From: Parabacteroides sp.
GTDB taxonomy: Bacteria > Bacteroidota > Bacteroidia > Bacteroidales > Tannerellaceae
DNA length: 32,883 nucleotides
Assembly: GCA_020026285.1 (NCBI GenBank)
Contig: JAHHQS010000027.1
Span: 1-32,883, forward strand
Reading direction: 5' to 3'
A model generated the notes under the pieces. It ran no database searches and was not told the origin of the DNA. It was given only the letters and a program-made list of their open reading frames with translations. The translations under genes and the position numbers were made by a program. Of the stretch, positions 16,940 through 24,985 are shown piece by piece. Positions within the stretch are counted from its first letter, which is position 1, and every line of letters begins with the position of its first letter.

Positions 16940-18255
16940 TGAATCATTATAAAGAGACTATCCGCCTAGGAGTCCCGATTATGTTGGGACAACTAGGCAT
17001 TATTATTGTCGGATTTGCCGATAACATGATGGTTGGCCATCATAATGCTCTGGAACTTGCAGCTGCATCGTTCGTAAACAACTTCTTCAACCTGGCTTTT
17101 ATCTTTGGAATGGGATTTTCATACGGACTTACTCCCATTATCGGCCAGCTTTTTGCACGAAAAGAATTTGATCATATCGGATCAACCTTGAAAAACAGTA
17201 TGTTTATCAATACTATTCTCGGATTGTTCCTGACAGCCTGTATGTTGTTCCTGTTTTTTAATCTCGACTGGCTCAATCAACCTCAAGAGTTATATCCTCT
17301 CATCAAACCATACTACATCCTTCAGCTGATATCTATTCCGTTTGTCATGTTGTTCAATACATTCAAACAATTCAGCGACGGAACAACCGATACACTCACC
17401 CCAATGTATATCATGCTAAGTGCAAACGCATTGAATATCATTGGTAATTACTTTCTGATTTTTGGATATGCGGGATTCCCGGAACTTGGATTGACAGGAG
17501 CCGGATTATCCACATTGATCAGCAGAATTTTGTCTTTATTATTCTTTTATATTCTTTTTATCCGCCATTCCAAATATTCCGTCTACCTGAAAGAATTCAA
17601 AAAAGCCCATATCAGACTTAAAGAGCTGAAGGAACTGACCAGAATAGGTTTACCAATTGGTTTTCAGATGGGTATAGAATCAGGATCATTCAATCTGGCT
17701 GTTATTATGATGGGATGGATTGGTAGTACGGCCCTGGCTGCCTATCAGATAGCAGGAGTCGTTACAACCTTAGGATTCATGCTTTACTACGGAATTGCAG
17801 CAGCCGTTGCCATCCGAATAAGTAATTTCAAAGGGAATAATGATCTGAAAGGAATAAGAGAATCAGCTAAAGCCGGATTTGTCATTGTCGGTATATGCAT
17901 TCTAACAGATATTTTTTTCTTATTGCTGTTCCGTAACAATATAGGTTATTTGTTTACGAACGAAGAAGAAGTTGTTAAAATGGTAGCCGTTTTCTGCTGG
18001 CCGGTTATCTATTATCAATTTGGGGATGGCATGCAGATTTTGTTTGCAAATGCCTTGCGTGGAATAACGGATGTGAAATATATGGCAAAAATGGCTTTGC
18101 TGTGTCACTTCGGACTAGCTCTTCCTGCCGGTTATATTTGTGGTTTTACCTTCAATTATGGAGCTTTAGGAATTTGGTTCGGTTTTCCTATCAGTTTAAC
18201 GTTACTGGCATTCTTACTTGGTCGCCGTTTTATACTCCTGACCAGAAATAAATAA
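16939..18255 (+). CDS. MATE-family multidrug/Na+ antiporter
   Basis: A 438-residue inner-membrane exporter with about 12 hydrophobic segments. The MATE pattern begins at once: ETIRLGVPIMLGQLGIIIVG, then GFADNMMVGHHNALELAAAS, followed by GFSYGLTPIIGQLFARKE and, in the second half, LTRIGLPIGFQMGIESGSF. It would export cationic drugs or metabolites using Na+ or H+. It overlaps the upstream cyclophilin by one base, so translation is coupled. No functional link to cyclophilins is established. Confidence 0.92.
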   Translation: MNHYKETIRLGVPIMLGQLGIIIVGFADNMMVGHHNALELAAASFVNNFFNLAFIFGMGFSYGLTPIIGQLFARKEFDHIGSTLKNSMFINTILGLFLTACMLFLFFNLDWLNQPQELYPLIKPYYILQLISIPFVMLFNTFKQFSDGTTDTLTPMYIMLSANALNIIGNYFLIFGYAGFPELGLTGAGLSTLISRILSLLFFYILFIRHSKYSVYLKEFKKAHIRLKELKELTRIGLPIGFQMGIESGSFNLAVIMMGWIGSTALAAYQIAGVVTTLGFMLYYGIAAAVAIRISNFKGNNDLKGIRESAKAGFVIVGICILTDIFFLLLFRNNIGYLFTNEEEVVKMVAVFCWPVIYYQFGDGMQILFANALRGITDVKYMAKMALLCHFGLALPAGYICGFTFNYGALGIWFGFPISLTLLAFLLGRRFILLTRNK

Positions 18256-18299
18256 ATTACTATCTCGGGATTATTTATCAAAACAAAAGACATATTTAC

Positions 18300-18387
18300 C
18301 TTTCCACCCTAGTGGAACGATCTTTCCACCCAGGTGGTTCACTCTTTCCACAAGGGTGGAAAAGTTGGCTCACTTAGGTGGAAAGAT
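18300..18387. repeat. Four degenerate 22-nt palindromic repeats between converging genes
   Basis: Units start at 18300, 18322, 18344 and 18366, each 22 bases. The first three begin CTTTCCAC; all hold a CCAC/GTGG-like dyad (CCACCCTAGTGG, CCACCCAGGTGG, CCACAAGGGTGG, and the degenerate CACTTAGGTGG). The third forms a TTTCCAC/GTGGAAA stem with an AAGG loop. Further, ATCTTTCCAC (18320-18329) and GTGGAAAGAT (18378-18387) are perfect reverse complements, so the whole array can fold as one structure. It lies between the stops of the MATE gene (+) and the tricorn-like protease gene (-), where a bidirectional terminator would be expected. Confidence 0.8.
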
Positions 18388-18410
18388 AAATATATCCCAG
18401 CTTTCGAAAA

Positions 18411-21400
18411 TTATTTCTTACTAACCTGCTTTAACATTTCCTGAACAGCCACTTCCAATTGATGATCTTCACCCTTCAATTGAGATTCCGGAGTATTATA
18501 CACTTCAATATCCGGCTGTAACTGCTGGTTTTCCAAATAATTTCCGTGTTCATCTTTTACACCGACCTGAGGAATACCGAAAAGTATTGTTGGATCAATC
18601 TGATTTTCCCACCATACGGCAGTCATTGTACCCGGAACAGGAGCACCTATCAGCTTGCCAATATTCAAAGCCTTGTAAACAAACGGGAAACCATGAGCAT
18701 TCGAGTAGTTATCTTCGCACATCAAAACGCATGAAGGCTTCAACCAGCGATTATATGGATCGCTACCGATATATTGCCCTCTCGGTTCGAAACGATGATA
18801 TTCTTTACCGCTCAAAAGGATAGCAAGATCTTCGTGCAACCATCCGCCTCCATTGTGACGAGTATCGACAATTACAGCTTCTTTCTGACGGAAAACTCCC
18901 AACAAATCAGAATAAGTTTCACGGAAGCTGTCACTATTCATTTCTCTTACATGAACATAACCGATACGTCCATTAGATAATTTTTCAACCATAGCACGGC
19001 GTTGCTTTACCCAGCGTTTGTAAAGTAAATCAGACTGCTGAGCAGCAGTAATAGCCTTCACCTGTTGTTCGAAACGCTTACCTGTCTGAGGATTCAATAC
19101 TGTAAGCATCACTTTCTTTCCAGCTTTTCCTGCAAGCATCGGGAAGTAATTCATGTTTTTACCAATTGTCTGGCCGTCAATCTTCTCAATAATACAACCA
19201 TTCTTGATTTTGCTGTCAGTCAAAGTCAACGGGCCTTGAGCAATAATCTCGGCAATCTTCAGACCATCACCGCTATAATTGTTATCAAAGAAAGCACCCA
19301 ATACAGCAGTGGAAGGAATGGTTGATGCAGGACGATAACGAGCACCGGTATGAGAACCATTCAATTCACCCAACATCTCTGATAACAAATCCTGAAAATC
19401 ATAATTATTATTGATATGCGGCAAGAAACGAGCATAAGCTTTCTTATAACCAGCCCAATCAATTCCATGAATATTCTTATCGTAGAACTTATCGGATACC
19501 TGACGCCAGATGTGATTGAACATATATTCACGTTCGGCAGAAGGACGATATTTAAAGTCGGCTTCAAAAGCGATAGGTTTCACCTGACTGCTCTTAATAT
19601 CCACTTTCTTCAACATTCCGCCAGAAATAAGGAAGAGATTTTCACCTTTCTTGTCGGCAAACAAACTTCCGGCACCAACATTCTTGATAAGCAGTTTGGT
19701 CTTATTCTCACGGAAGTCTCTTTCCCACAAATCATAACCACCTTCAAAAGCAGCACAATAATATAATTTGTCACCTTTTGGAGTAAGCACGGCATCAGCC
19801 ATGTGAGAAGAATTGATAGTCAAACGTTTGATGCGATCCTTACGGTTTTCCAAATCAAATTTCAAAGGCTTCACTTCTTTTTCAGCCTTTTCATCTTTTT
19901 TCCTGGAATCTTTCTTATCAGCGTCTTTCTTATCCTTATCTGCTTTCTTCTCAGCTTCTTTCCTTGCCTTTTCAGCTTCTTCAAATAAAGCAAATTCTTC
20001 TTTCGACAAATTAAATTTATCAAAAGCCTCTCCATCAAAGAACATTATATAAGTATCACTTTCTGCCCCCCAGCATCCGTGACTTCTATAACCGGCTCTA
20101 TCTGAAGACCAAATCATAGCTTTTCCATCCAAGACCCATTTAGGATTGGCGTCAGAATAACCACTCTCTGTCAGATTTGTCATTTCGCCGCTTCCATCAG
20201 CCTTGACTAAAACAATATCCGTATTATTCCATCCACCAACACTGATATATTTAGCCAGGAACCATTTACTGTCCGGCGACCACTGATAAGTCTGATCACC
20301 ATCACTATAAGAATAATTGTACTTGCCATCCAATACGGTACGAACTTTTTTGGAATCCAGATTGATTACCCGCAGCGTTGTTCTATTCTCAAGAAAAGCT
20401 ACTTCCTTGCCATCAGGTGAAAACATCGGCTGGAAAGAAGTATTGTCAGTAACTACTAAAGGTTCTTCTTTTATTTCAGTGGCATAAGTAAAATGTTTCT
20501 CTTCCTTTCTTGTCAAAGACGACATGTAAACACCCCAGGTTTCGCCACGTTCGGCTGAATAAACCAAAGAACGTCCTTTCGGATCGAAACTTAAATCACG
20601 TTCCTGCTGAGGAGTATTGGTAATCTGCTTGGTCGTTGCATATTCAACAGAAGTAACAAAGACATCACCCCGAACAATAAAGGCAACTTCTTTGGCATCA
20701 GGAGAAACAGCGATATCGGTTGCTCCCGATTTCAGCAGACGATTCACCAAATCATTCTCAATCTTATCCGAAACGATTTGAACACCAACCTTCTGAGGCT
20801 TTCCTCCTTCCTTTAAAGTATAGATTTCTCCATCGAACGAATATGCTAACAGACCATCTTTAGAAGAGCTCAGTGAACGGACAGGATGCTTCGTATGATG
20901 AGTCAGCTGGACTTTACCTCCTCCATTCAGATTCTGCTTGAACACATTGAATGTACCTTTCTCTTCACTCAGATAATAGAATGATTCTCCGTCTTTACTC
21001 CATACCGGATTACGGTCTTCACCCGCAAAGGTTGTCAACTTTTTATAAGAACGTTCACCCTTCAGATTACAAAGCCAGATATCTCTGGTAATAGAAGAAG
21101 TATGATGTTTACGCATCGGGTCTTCATAACCTTTCTGATCATGATAAAGCAGCTGATCACCACTCGGACTGATAGCGATGTCCTGCATGACCAGAGAAGA
21201 ATAAAGAGTTGGACGATTTCCTGTTAAATCCACTTCGTAAACCTGAGGGAATTCGCGAGAAGGGAACTGACTGTCTTTTACGTCCGGCATTAATCCGGCA
21301 ATGAATAAAACATGTCCGTTATCACTGAAAGTAACTGGGATTTCATTCACACTATTATTAGTCAGTTTAGTTGGAACACCACCATCTTTACTGACAACAT

Positions 21401-21671
21401 AAACATCCATACTTCCCTCACGATCGGAAGCGAAAGCGATCTTTGTGCCATCGGGCGACCAGACCGGATGCGTATCATGTTTTGGATGCGTTGTTAACTG
21501 AACAGCTTTTCCTCCAGAAGAAGGGACTGTATAAAGATCCCCTTTATAAGAAAAAGCAATTGTTTTTCCATCGGGTGAAACTGCCGGATAACGTAACCAA
21601 AGTGGTGTATCGGCAGCCTCGATTGTTGCGGCACAACACAACAATAAAGCCGGAATTAAAATCTTCTTCAT
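18411..21671 (-). CDS. Exported tricorn-like S41 protease
   Basis: A 1086-residue peptidase resembling archaeal tricorn protease. It begins with a signal peptide (MKKILIPALLLCCAATIEA), so it acts outside the cytoplasm. Residues about 25-550 are WD40/PD40-like beta-propeller repeats (SPDGKTIAF, SPDGTKIAFASD, SPDGKEVAF). A Lys/Asp/Glu-rich linker follows (about 560-602), then another beta region, a PDZ-like segment around 830-900, and the S41 core. The tricorn tetrad appears conserved: S773-H774 in GSHTG, S990 in NYSNAHGFP and E1047 in YLENQQLQPD. The spacings (217 and 57) are close to those in Thermoplasma tricorn (S745-H746, S965, E1023). It likely trims oligopeptides. msrA lies 36 bases upstream on the same strand. 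Confidence 0.92.
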   Translation of the reverse strand: MKKILIPALLLCCAATIEAADTPLWLRYPAVSPDGKTIAFSYKGDLYTVPSSGGKAVQLTTHPKHDTHPVWSPDGTKIAFASDREGSMDVYVVSKDGGVPTKLTNNSVNEIPVTFSDNGHVLFIAGLMPDVKDSQFPSREFPQVYEVDLTGNRPTLYSSLVMQDIAISPSGDQLLYHDQKGYEDPMRKHHTSSITRDIWLCNLKGERSYKKLTTFAGEDRNPVWSKDGESFYYLSEEKGTFNVFKQNLNGGGKVQLTHHTKHPVRSLSSSKDGLLAYSFDGEIYTLKEGGKPQKVGVQIVSDKIENDLVNRLLKSGATDIAVSPDAKEVAFIVRGDVFVTSVEYATTKQITNTPQQERDLSFDPKGRSLVYSAERGETWGVYMSSLTRKEEKHFTYATEIKEEPLVVTDNTSFQPMFSPDGKEVAFLENRTTLRVINLDSKKVRTVLDGKYNYSYSDGDQTYQWSPDSKWFLAKYISVGGWNNTDIVLVKADGSGEMTNLTESGYSDANPKWVLDGKAMIWSSDRAGYRSHGCWGAESDTYIMFFDGEAFDKFNLSKEEFALFEEAEKARKEAEKKADKDKKDADKKDSRKKDEKAEKEVKPLKFDLENRKDRIKRLTINSSHMADAVLTPKGDKLYYCAAFEGGYDLWERDFRENKTKLLIKNVGAGSLFADKKGENLFLISGGMLKKVDIKSSQVKPIAFEADFKYRPSAEREYMFNHIWRQVSDKFYDKNIHGIDWAGYKKAYARFLPHINNNYDFQDLLSEMLGELNGSHTGARYRPASTIPSTAVLGAFFDNNYSGDGLKIAEIIAQGPLTLTDSKIKNGCIIEKIDGQTIGKNMNYFPMLAGKAGKKVMLTVLNPQTGKRFEQQVKAITAAQQSDLLYKRWVKQRRAMVEKLSNGRIGYVHVREMNSDSFRETYSDLLGVFRQKEAVIVDTRHNGGGWLHEDLAILLSGKEYHRFEPRGQYIGSDPYNRWLKPSCVLMCEDNYSNAHGFPFVYKALNIGKLIGAPVPGTMTAVWWENQIDPTILFGIPQVGVKDEHGNYLENQQLQPDIEVYNTPESQLKGEDHQLEVAVQEMLKQVSKK

Positions 21672-21707
21672 TCGTGTTTTTCTTTATTAAATATTGAAAT
21701 TATCTTA

Positions 21708-22193
21708 TTAGAATTTCTTTGTCCGGATATGGCAATATGGTTCTCCACCAGTCTTGTCATAATAATGCTGATGATAATCTTCTCCCACCCAGAACGTTGA
21801 GGCCGGAGTCAGACGAGTATTTACTTCATATCCTTTTGACCGGAGTAATTCGATCACTTCTTCTGCTTGTTTTTTCTGCTCTTCGTTCAGGTAGAATATT
21901 TCACTACGATATTGCGGACCAATATCCGGTCCTTGCCCGTCAGTCTGAGCCGGATCATGAATTTCAAAAAACACCTTACATAAATCGGTATAAGTTGTTT
22001 CGTCTGCATCAAATTCCACCTGAGTAACTTCGGCATGTCCTGTTATATGTGCTTTAACTTCCTGATAAGTCGGATTTTCCTTATCACCTCCCATATAACC
22101 TACGGTTGATTTAATAACACCTTTTGCGTGTTCGAACTGATACTGAGCACCCCAAAAGCAACCACAGGCAAAAATGGCTGTTTCTACTTTCAT
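21708..22193 (-). CDS. msrA: Peptide methionine-S-sulfoxide reductase
   Basis: The enzyme reduces methionine-S-sulfoxide in proteins. The 161-residue protein has AIFACGCFWGAQYQFE with the nucleophilic Cys at residue 12, VGYMGG, and EIHDPAQTDGQGPDIGPQYRS, all typical of MsrA; HQHYYDKTGG lies near the end. It is a short MsrA without an extended C-terminal tail; another Cys is near residue 154. No MsrB domain is fused. It has its own -7 box and is followed after 36 bases by the tricorn-like gene, so the two may be co-transcribed. Confidence 0.95.
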   Translation of the reverse strand: MKVETAIFACGCFWGAQYQFEHAKGVIKSTVGYMGGDKENPTYQEVKAHITGHAEVTQVEFDADETTYTDLCKVFFEIHDPAQTDGQGPDIGPQYRSEIFYLNEEQKKQAEEVIELLRSKGYEVNTRLTPASTFWVGEDYHQHYYDKTGGEPYCHIRTKKF

Positions 22194-22218
22194 ATAAATG
22201 ATTTATTAATTAAATATC

Positions 22219-22226
22219 CAAAAATA
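22219..22226 (-). promoter_or_regulatory. -7 box for msrA
   Basis: On the minus strand this reads TATTTTTG, matching TAnnTTTG, 25 bases before the msrA ATG. No TTG lies at the proper -33 distance. The AT-rich setting makes a chance match possible. Confidence 0.5.
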
Positions 22227-22277
22227 CAAAAAATTCAAACATTTAACAGATGATTATCTAATATCATAAAGGATGAT

Positions 22278-22285
22278 TACTTTTG
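22278..22285 (+). promoter_or_regulatory. -7 box for the pseudouridine synthase gene
   Basis: TACTTTTG matches TAnnTTTG exactly, 26 bases before the ATG at 22312. It lies just after an in-frame upstream ATG at 22273; transcripts from this promoter would start downstream of that codon, so the ATG at 22312 must be the start. Confidence 0.65.
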
Positions 22286-22311
22286 TATCTGTATTTTTCA
22301 AACCAATCAGA

Positions 22312-23943
22312 ATGTCGACAAAGAAGTTTCATCATTTTCAACAATCCATTGAAGGTATCGAACTACCTCAAAAATTTACTTATCCATTCCGCTACACACC
22401 TCATCCTTTATCTGTTTTAGCTGCAAATGAAGTACAAACTTATCTTCAAAAGCAAACTCAATGGCACGAAGAATTGGAGAAAGGTAAGATGTTCGGAGTT
22501 CTGATAGTAAGGAATGAAGCAAATGAAATCGGCTATCTGGCTGCTTTTTCGGGAAATCTGGCCAACTCTAACCAACATGACTTTTTTGTTCCACCTGTTT
22601 ATGATTTATTGCAACCTGACGGTTTCTTCCGGATTGAAGAGGATCAGATTTCTGCGATAAACCATCGTATTGATTCTATTCAAAAAAATCCGGATTACAA
22701 TTCTCTTACTGAAGAATTGTATGTTCTCAGAAGAAATGCTCAAAAAGCTTTACAAGAAGGTAAAGCTTTCTTAAAACAGGAAAAGAAACGCAGGGAAGAG
22801 ATCCGTCAAAAAGGCGTTTCAGAAGAAGAACAAGCCCGATTGATTCGAGAAAGTCAGTTTCAAAAAGCAGAGTTCAAACGACTGGAAAGAAAATTCAATG
22901 ATGAATTATCCAATCTGGAAGAAAAAGTTAAAGCTTTCGAAAATACTATTCAGGAATTAAAACAGGAACGAAAGAAAAGATCGGCAGCTCTACAATTAAA
23001 GCTGTTCTCTCAATTTGAAATGCTGAATGCAAACGGAGTCAAACGAGATCTTTGTGATATTTTCGCACCCACATCACAACAAATTCCTCCGGCTGGAGCA
23101 GGAGAATGTGCTGCGCCTAAGTTATTACAATTCGCTTATTGCCATAATTTAAAACCTCTTGCCATGGCCGAATTTTGGTGGGGTAATTCTCCAAAGACAG
23201 AAATTCGACATCATGGTTACTATTATCCGGCATGCAAAGGAAAATGTGAACCAATACTGAAACACATGTTGATTGGTTTGGATGTAGAGGAAAACACTCT
23301 CATTGCCAAACAAGAGACCGAAATCAATCTGGAAATTCTATATGAGGATGACGATCTGCTAGTACTCAACAAGCCGGCCGGTATGTTATCTGTTCCGGGA
23401 AAGAATAATGGTTTCTCGGTATTCGATTGGGTACAACAGAAATATCCGGAAGCTACAGGTCCATTGATTGTTCATCGTCTGGATATGGCAACATCCGGTT
23501 TGCTTGTCATTGCCAAGAAAAAGGAAATCCATCAGAATCTTCAAGCTCAATTCAAAAACAGAACAGTAAAAAAAAGATATATCGCCTGGCTGGAAGGTTT
23601 GATTTCCAAAGATAAAGGAAACATTTCCTTACCTATCTGCCCGGATCCATTAGACAGGCCCAGACAAATGGTCAGTGAACTCTACGGGAAACCAGCAATT
23701 ACCGAATTTGAAGTTATAGAGCGAAGAAATAACAGAACTAAAATAGCCCTGTATCCTATAACTGGAAGAACGCATCAGTTAAGGATTCACGCAGCTCATC
23801 CTGATGGCTTGAACACACCTATAGTTGGAGACGAACTTTATGGCAAGAAAGCTGACAGATTATATCTTCATGCCGAATATCTCGAATTTAATCATCCGAG
23901 AACAAATGAACGAATTGCCATAACAAAGAGAGCAGAGTTTTAA
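22312..23943 (+). CDS. RluA-family pseudouridine synthase with long N-terminal extension
   Basis: A 543-residue protein. The C-terminal 215 residues are an RluA-type catalytic domain: ILYEDDDLLVLNKPAGML, then HRLDMATSGLLVIAK with the catalytic Asp at residue 391, and GRTHQLRIHAA. It isomerises uridine to pseudouridine in rRNA or tRNA; the target cannot be read from sequence. The first 330 residues are an extension with a Lys/Glu-rich coiled coil (about 115-235) and a Cys-bearing segment (RDLCDIF, GAGECAAPKLLQFAY, AMAEFWWG, CKGKCEP) that may bind metal. Related long proteins occur in other bacteria, so this is probably a recognised subfamily rather than a new fusion. The start was chosen by the -7 box position. 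Confidence 0.9.
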   Translation: MSTKKFHHFQQSIEGIELPQKFTYPFRYTPHPLSVLAANEVQTYLQKQTQWHEELEKGKMFGVLIVRNEANEIGYLAAFSGNLANSNQHDFFVPPVYDLLQPDGFFRIEEDQISAINHRIDSIQKNPDYNSLTEELYVLRRNAQKALQEGKAFLKQEKKRREEIRQKGVSEEEQARLIRESQFQKAEFKRLERKFNDELSNLEEKVKAFENTIQELKQERKKRSAALQLKLFSQFEMLNANGVKRDLCDIFAPTSQQIPPAGAGECAAPKLLQFAYCHNLKPLAMAEFWWGNSPKTEIRHHGYYYPACKGKCEPILKHMLIGLDVEENTLIAKQETEINLEILYEDDDLLVLNKPAGMLSVPGKNNGFSVFDWVQQKYPEATGPLIVHRLDMATSGLLVIAKKKEIHQNLQAQFKNRTVKKRYIAWLEGLISKDKGNISLPICPDPLDRPRQMVSELYGKPAITEFEVIERRNNRTKIALYPITGRTHQLRIHAAHPDGLNTPIVGDELYGKKADRLYLHAEYLEFNHPRTNERIAITKRAEF

Positions 23944-24163
23944 GGAACTAAATATCTCCGCGGTTTGATGGAAACGATCGAAGTTTAATGACTGATTAAG
24001 TAGAAGATATATCCAATGTACCGGATCTAGCTTTCAGCAACAGGGTGATAAGGACATCTCTCAACCTTATCTATAAAAATAATCTTTCAAGTTACGATCT
24101 AAAAGGGAAATAATATGAAAAGCGACCTGTTGATAAAGCTGTTGATAAGTGGTAGAAAATAAA
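23944..24163. other. Gene-free stretch after the pseudouridine synthase
   Basis: No open reading frame of meaningful length is visible. It contains two copies of TGTTGATAA, at 24128-24136 and 24140-24148. There is no obvious terminator immediately after the pseudouridine synthase stop. The tRNA terminator on the opposite strand begins at its right end. Confidence 0.5.
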
Positions 24164-24195
24164 AAAGAGGCTTGATAAAAATATCTCACCTCTTT
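24164..24195 (-). terminator. Intrinsic terminator of tRNA-Pro
   Basis: AAAGAGG (24164-24170) pairs with CCTCTTT (24189-24195), with inner GATA/TATC pairing. Read on the minus strand the stem is followed by TTTTTTATTTTC-like sequence, a T-run. It lies 7 bases after the tRNA 3' end. Confidence 0.75.
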
Positions 24196-24201
24196 GACAT
24201 G

Positions 24202-24275
24202 TCGGGATGAGAAGACTCGAACTTCCGACCTCCACGTCCCGAACGTGGCGCGCTAGCCAACTGTGCTACATCCCG
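24202..24275 (-). tRNA. tRNA-Pro (anticodon CGG)
   Basis: Read on the minus strand, CGGGATG (24275-24269) pairs with CATCCCG (24209-24203) as a 7-bp acceptor stem, with discriminator A. The anticodon arm is CCACG-TTCGGGA-CGTGG, giving anticodon CGG at 24241-24239 with G at position 37, as expected for proline tRNAs. The T arm is GGAAG-TTCGAGT-CTTCT with one G-U pair. The first base is C, usual in bacterial tRNA-Pro. CCA is not encoded. Length is 74 bases. It has its own promoter and terminator. Confidence 0.95.
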
Positions 24276-24297
24276 ATTATATGTCTGTAATCATTAA

Positions 24298-24340
24298 AAA
24301 GTACTATCTTTTCCGATTACGGATGCAAAGGTAGTACTTT
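24298..24340 (-). terminator. Hairpin terminator of the glycosylase operon, overlapping the tRNA promoter
   Basis: AAAGTACTATCTTT (24298-24311) pairs with AAAGGTAGTACTTT (24327-24340), 14 bp with one G-T. An inner TCCG-ATTA-CGGA hairpin (24312-24323) leaves a 3-base bulge. On the minus strand the structure ends in TTTTT, a classic intrinsic terminator, 40 bases after the stop at 24380. The tRNA-Pro -7 box (24333-24326) lies within its first arm. Confidence 0.8.
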
Positions 24341-24355
24341 ATTTCTATTCATCAA
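24326..24355 (-). promoter_or_regulatory. Promoter of tRNA-Pro
   Basis: On the minus strand TTG (24355-24353) and TACCTTTG (24333-24326) are 19 bases apart, an exact Bacteroidetes promoter. The tRNA 5' end is about 50 bases downstream of the -7 box, leaving a leader to be processed. The -7 box sits inside a terminator arm. Confidence 0.75.
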
Positions 24356-24379
24356 GTTTTTCTTTCCTTTTTTCTTGAT

Positions 24380-24985
24380 TTATTTTTCCACGGGCAACAT
24401 ACCTAAAACGTCAAACATCTGTTGATAAACAGAAGCTTTTTCTGCCAAAGGCTTTGGGTATGCACGCGAAGAAGAAGGCATTCTAAACAACTTCATATCT
24501 CTTCCTTCCCATACAAAAGAAGAAAACTCTCCAACATTAGGTTCTGCCACAATAGCCATTTGAGACAAGACAGAGAGCAAGGTATCCATGGCCTTTTGCC
24601 CGGTTACAACAATAGCTTTACAATCGGGTATCTGACCTAATACTGATTCCAGATCGATAGGTTTGACTATTTCCAGAAACTTATCGGAAGCATTACCCTT
24701 CTGACGTATTACCTCAACACCTGTATCACCTATTCCTAAGCCCACTTTCCGGCAGAAAGCCTTACACTTCTCTTCACTGAACTTTCGAGGAGCTTCCAGA
24801 AAATAATCCTTGTCTGCAAAAAATAAAAGTCCAAGAATCCTCCACATATCGTTTTGAATATTCGGATAGTAGAAATTCATGGACCAACGTTGCTGAGGCG
24901 GAGGAAAACTTCCCAGCATCAGCAACTGTGTATTCTCCGGCAGAAAGAACCCTAACGGATGTTTCTCTGCTATTGGATCATTCAT
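24380..24985 (-). CDS. Uracil-DNA glycosylase superfamily protein (family 6 HDG-like)
   Basis: A 201-residue protein of the uracil-DNA glycosylase superfamily, which removes deaminated bases from DNA. The N-terminal motif LLMLGSFPPPQQRWSMNFYY, followed by NIQNDMWRILG, resembles the LGSxPS...FYYxxPxNxFW signature of family 6 hypoxanthine-DNA glycosylases. MPSSSRAY near the C-terminus corresponds to the PSTSxA-type motif 2. Which lesion it removes cannot be told. It is the last gene of a minus-strand operon, its ATG overlapping the stop of the preceding hypothetical gene by one base, and is closed by the hairpin at 24298-24340. Confidence 0.8.
   Translation of the reverse strand: MNDPIAEKHPLGFFLPENTQLLMLGSFPPPQQRWSMNFYYPNIQNDMWRILGLLFFADKDYFLEAPRKFSEEKCKAFCRKVGLGIGDTGVEVIRQKGNASDKFLEIVKPIDLESVLGQIPDCKAIVVTGQKAMDTLLSVLSQMAIVAEPNVGEFSSFVWEGRDMKLFRMPSSSRAYPKPLAEKASVYQQMFDVLGMLPVEK

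Noticed and set aside
19803..20052. Plus-strand open frames rich in Phe and Ser inside the tricorn-like gene
   Set aside because: They are the antisense reading of the Lys/Asp/Glu-rich linker; low complexity produces them and no promoter is evident.
22273..22311. ATG at 22273 as start of the pseudouridine synthase
   Set aside because: The -7 box TACTTTTG at 22278-22285 lies downstream of it, so the message would begin after this codon.
24128..24148. Two TGTTGATAA copies (TTATCAACA on the other strand), resembling DnaA boxes
   Set aside because: Each differs by one base from TTATCCACA, there are only two, and no origin genes (dnaA, dnaN, gidA) or AT-rich unwinding repeats lie nearby.
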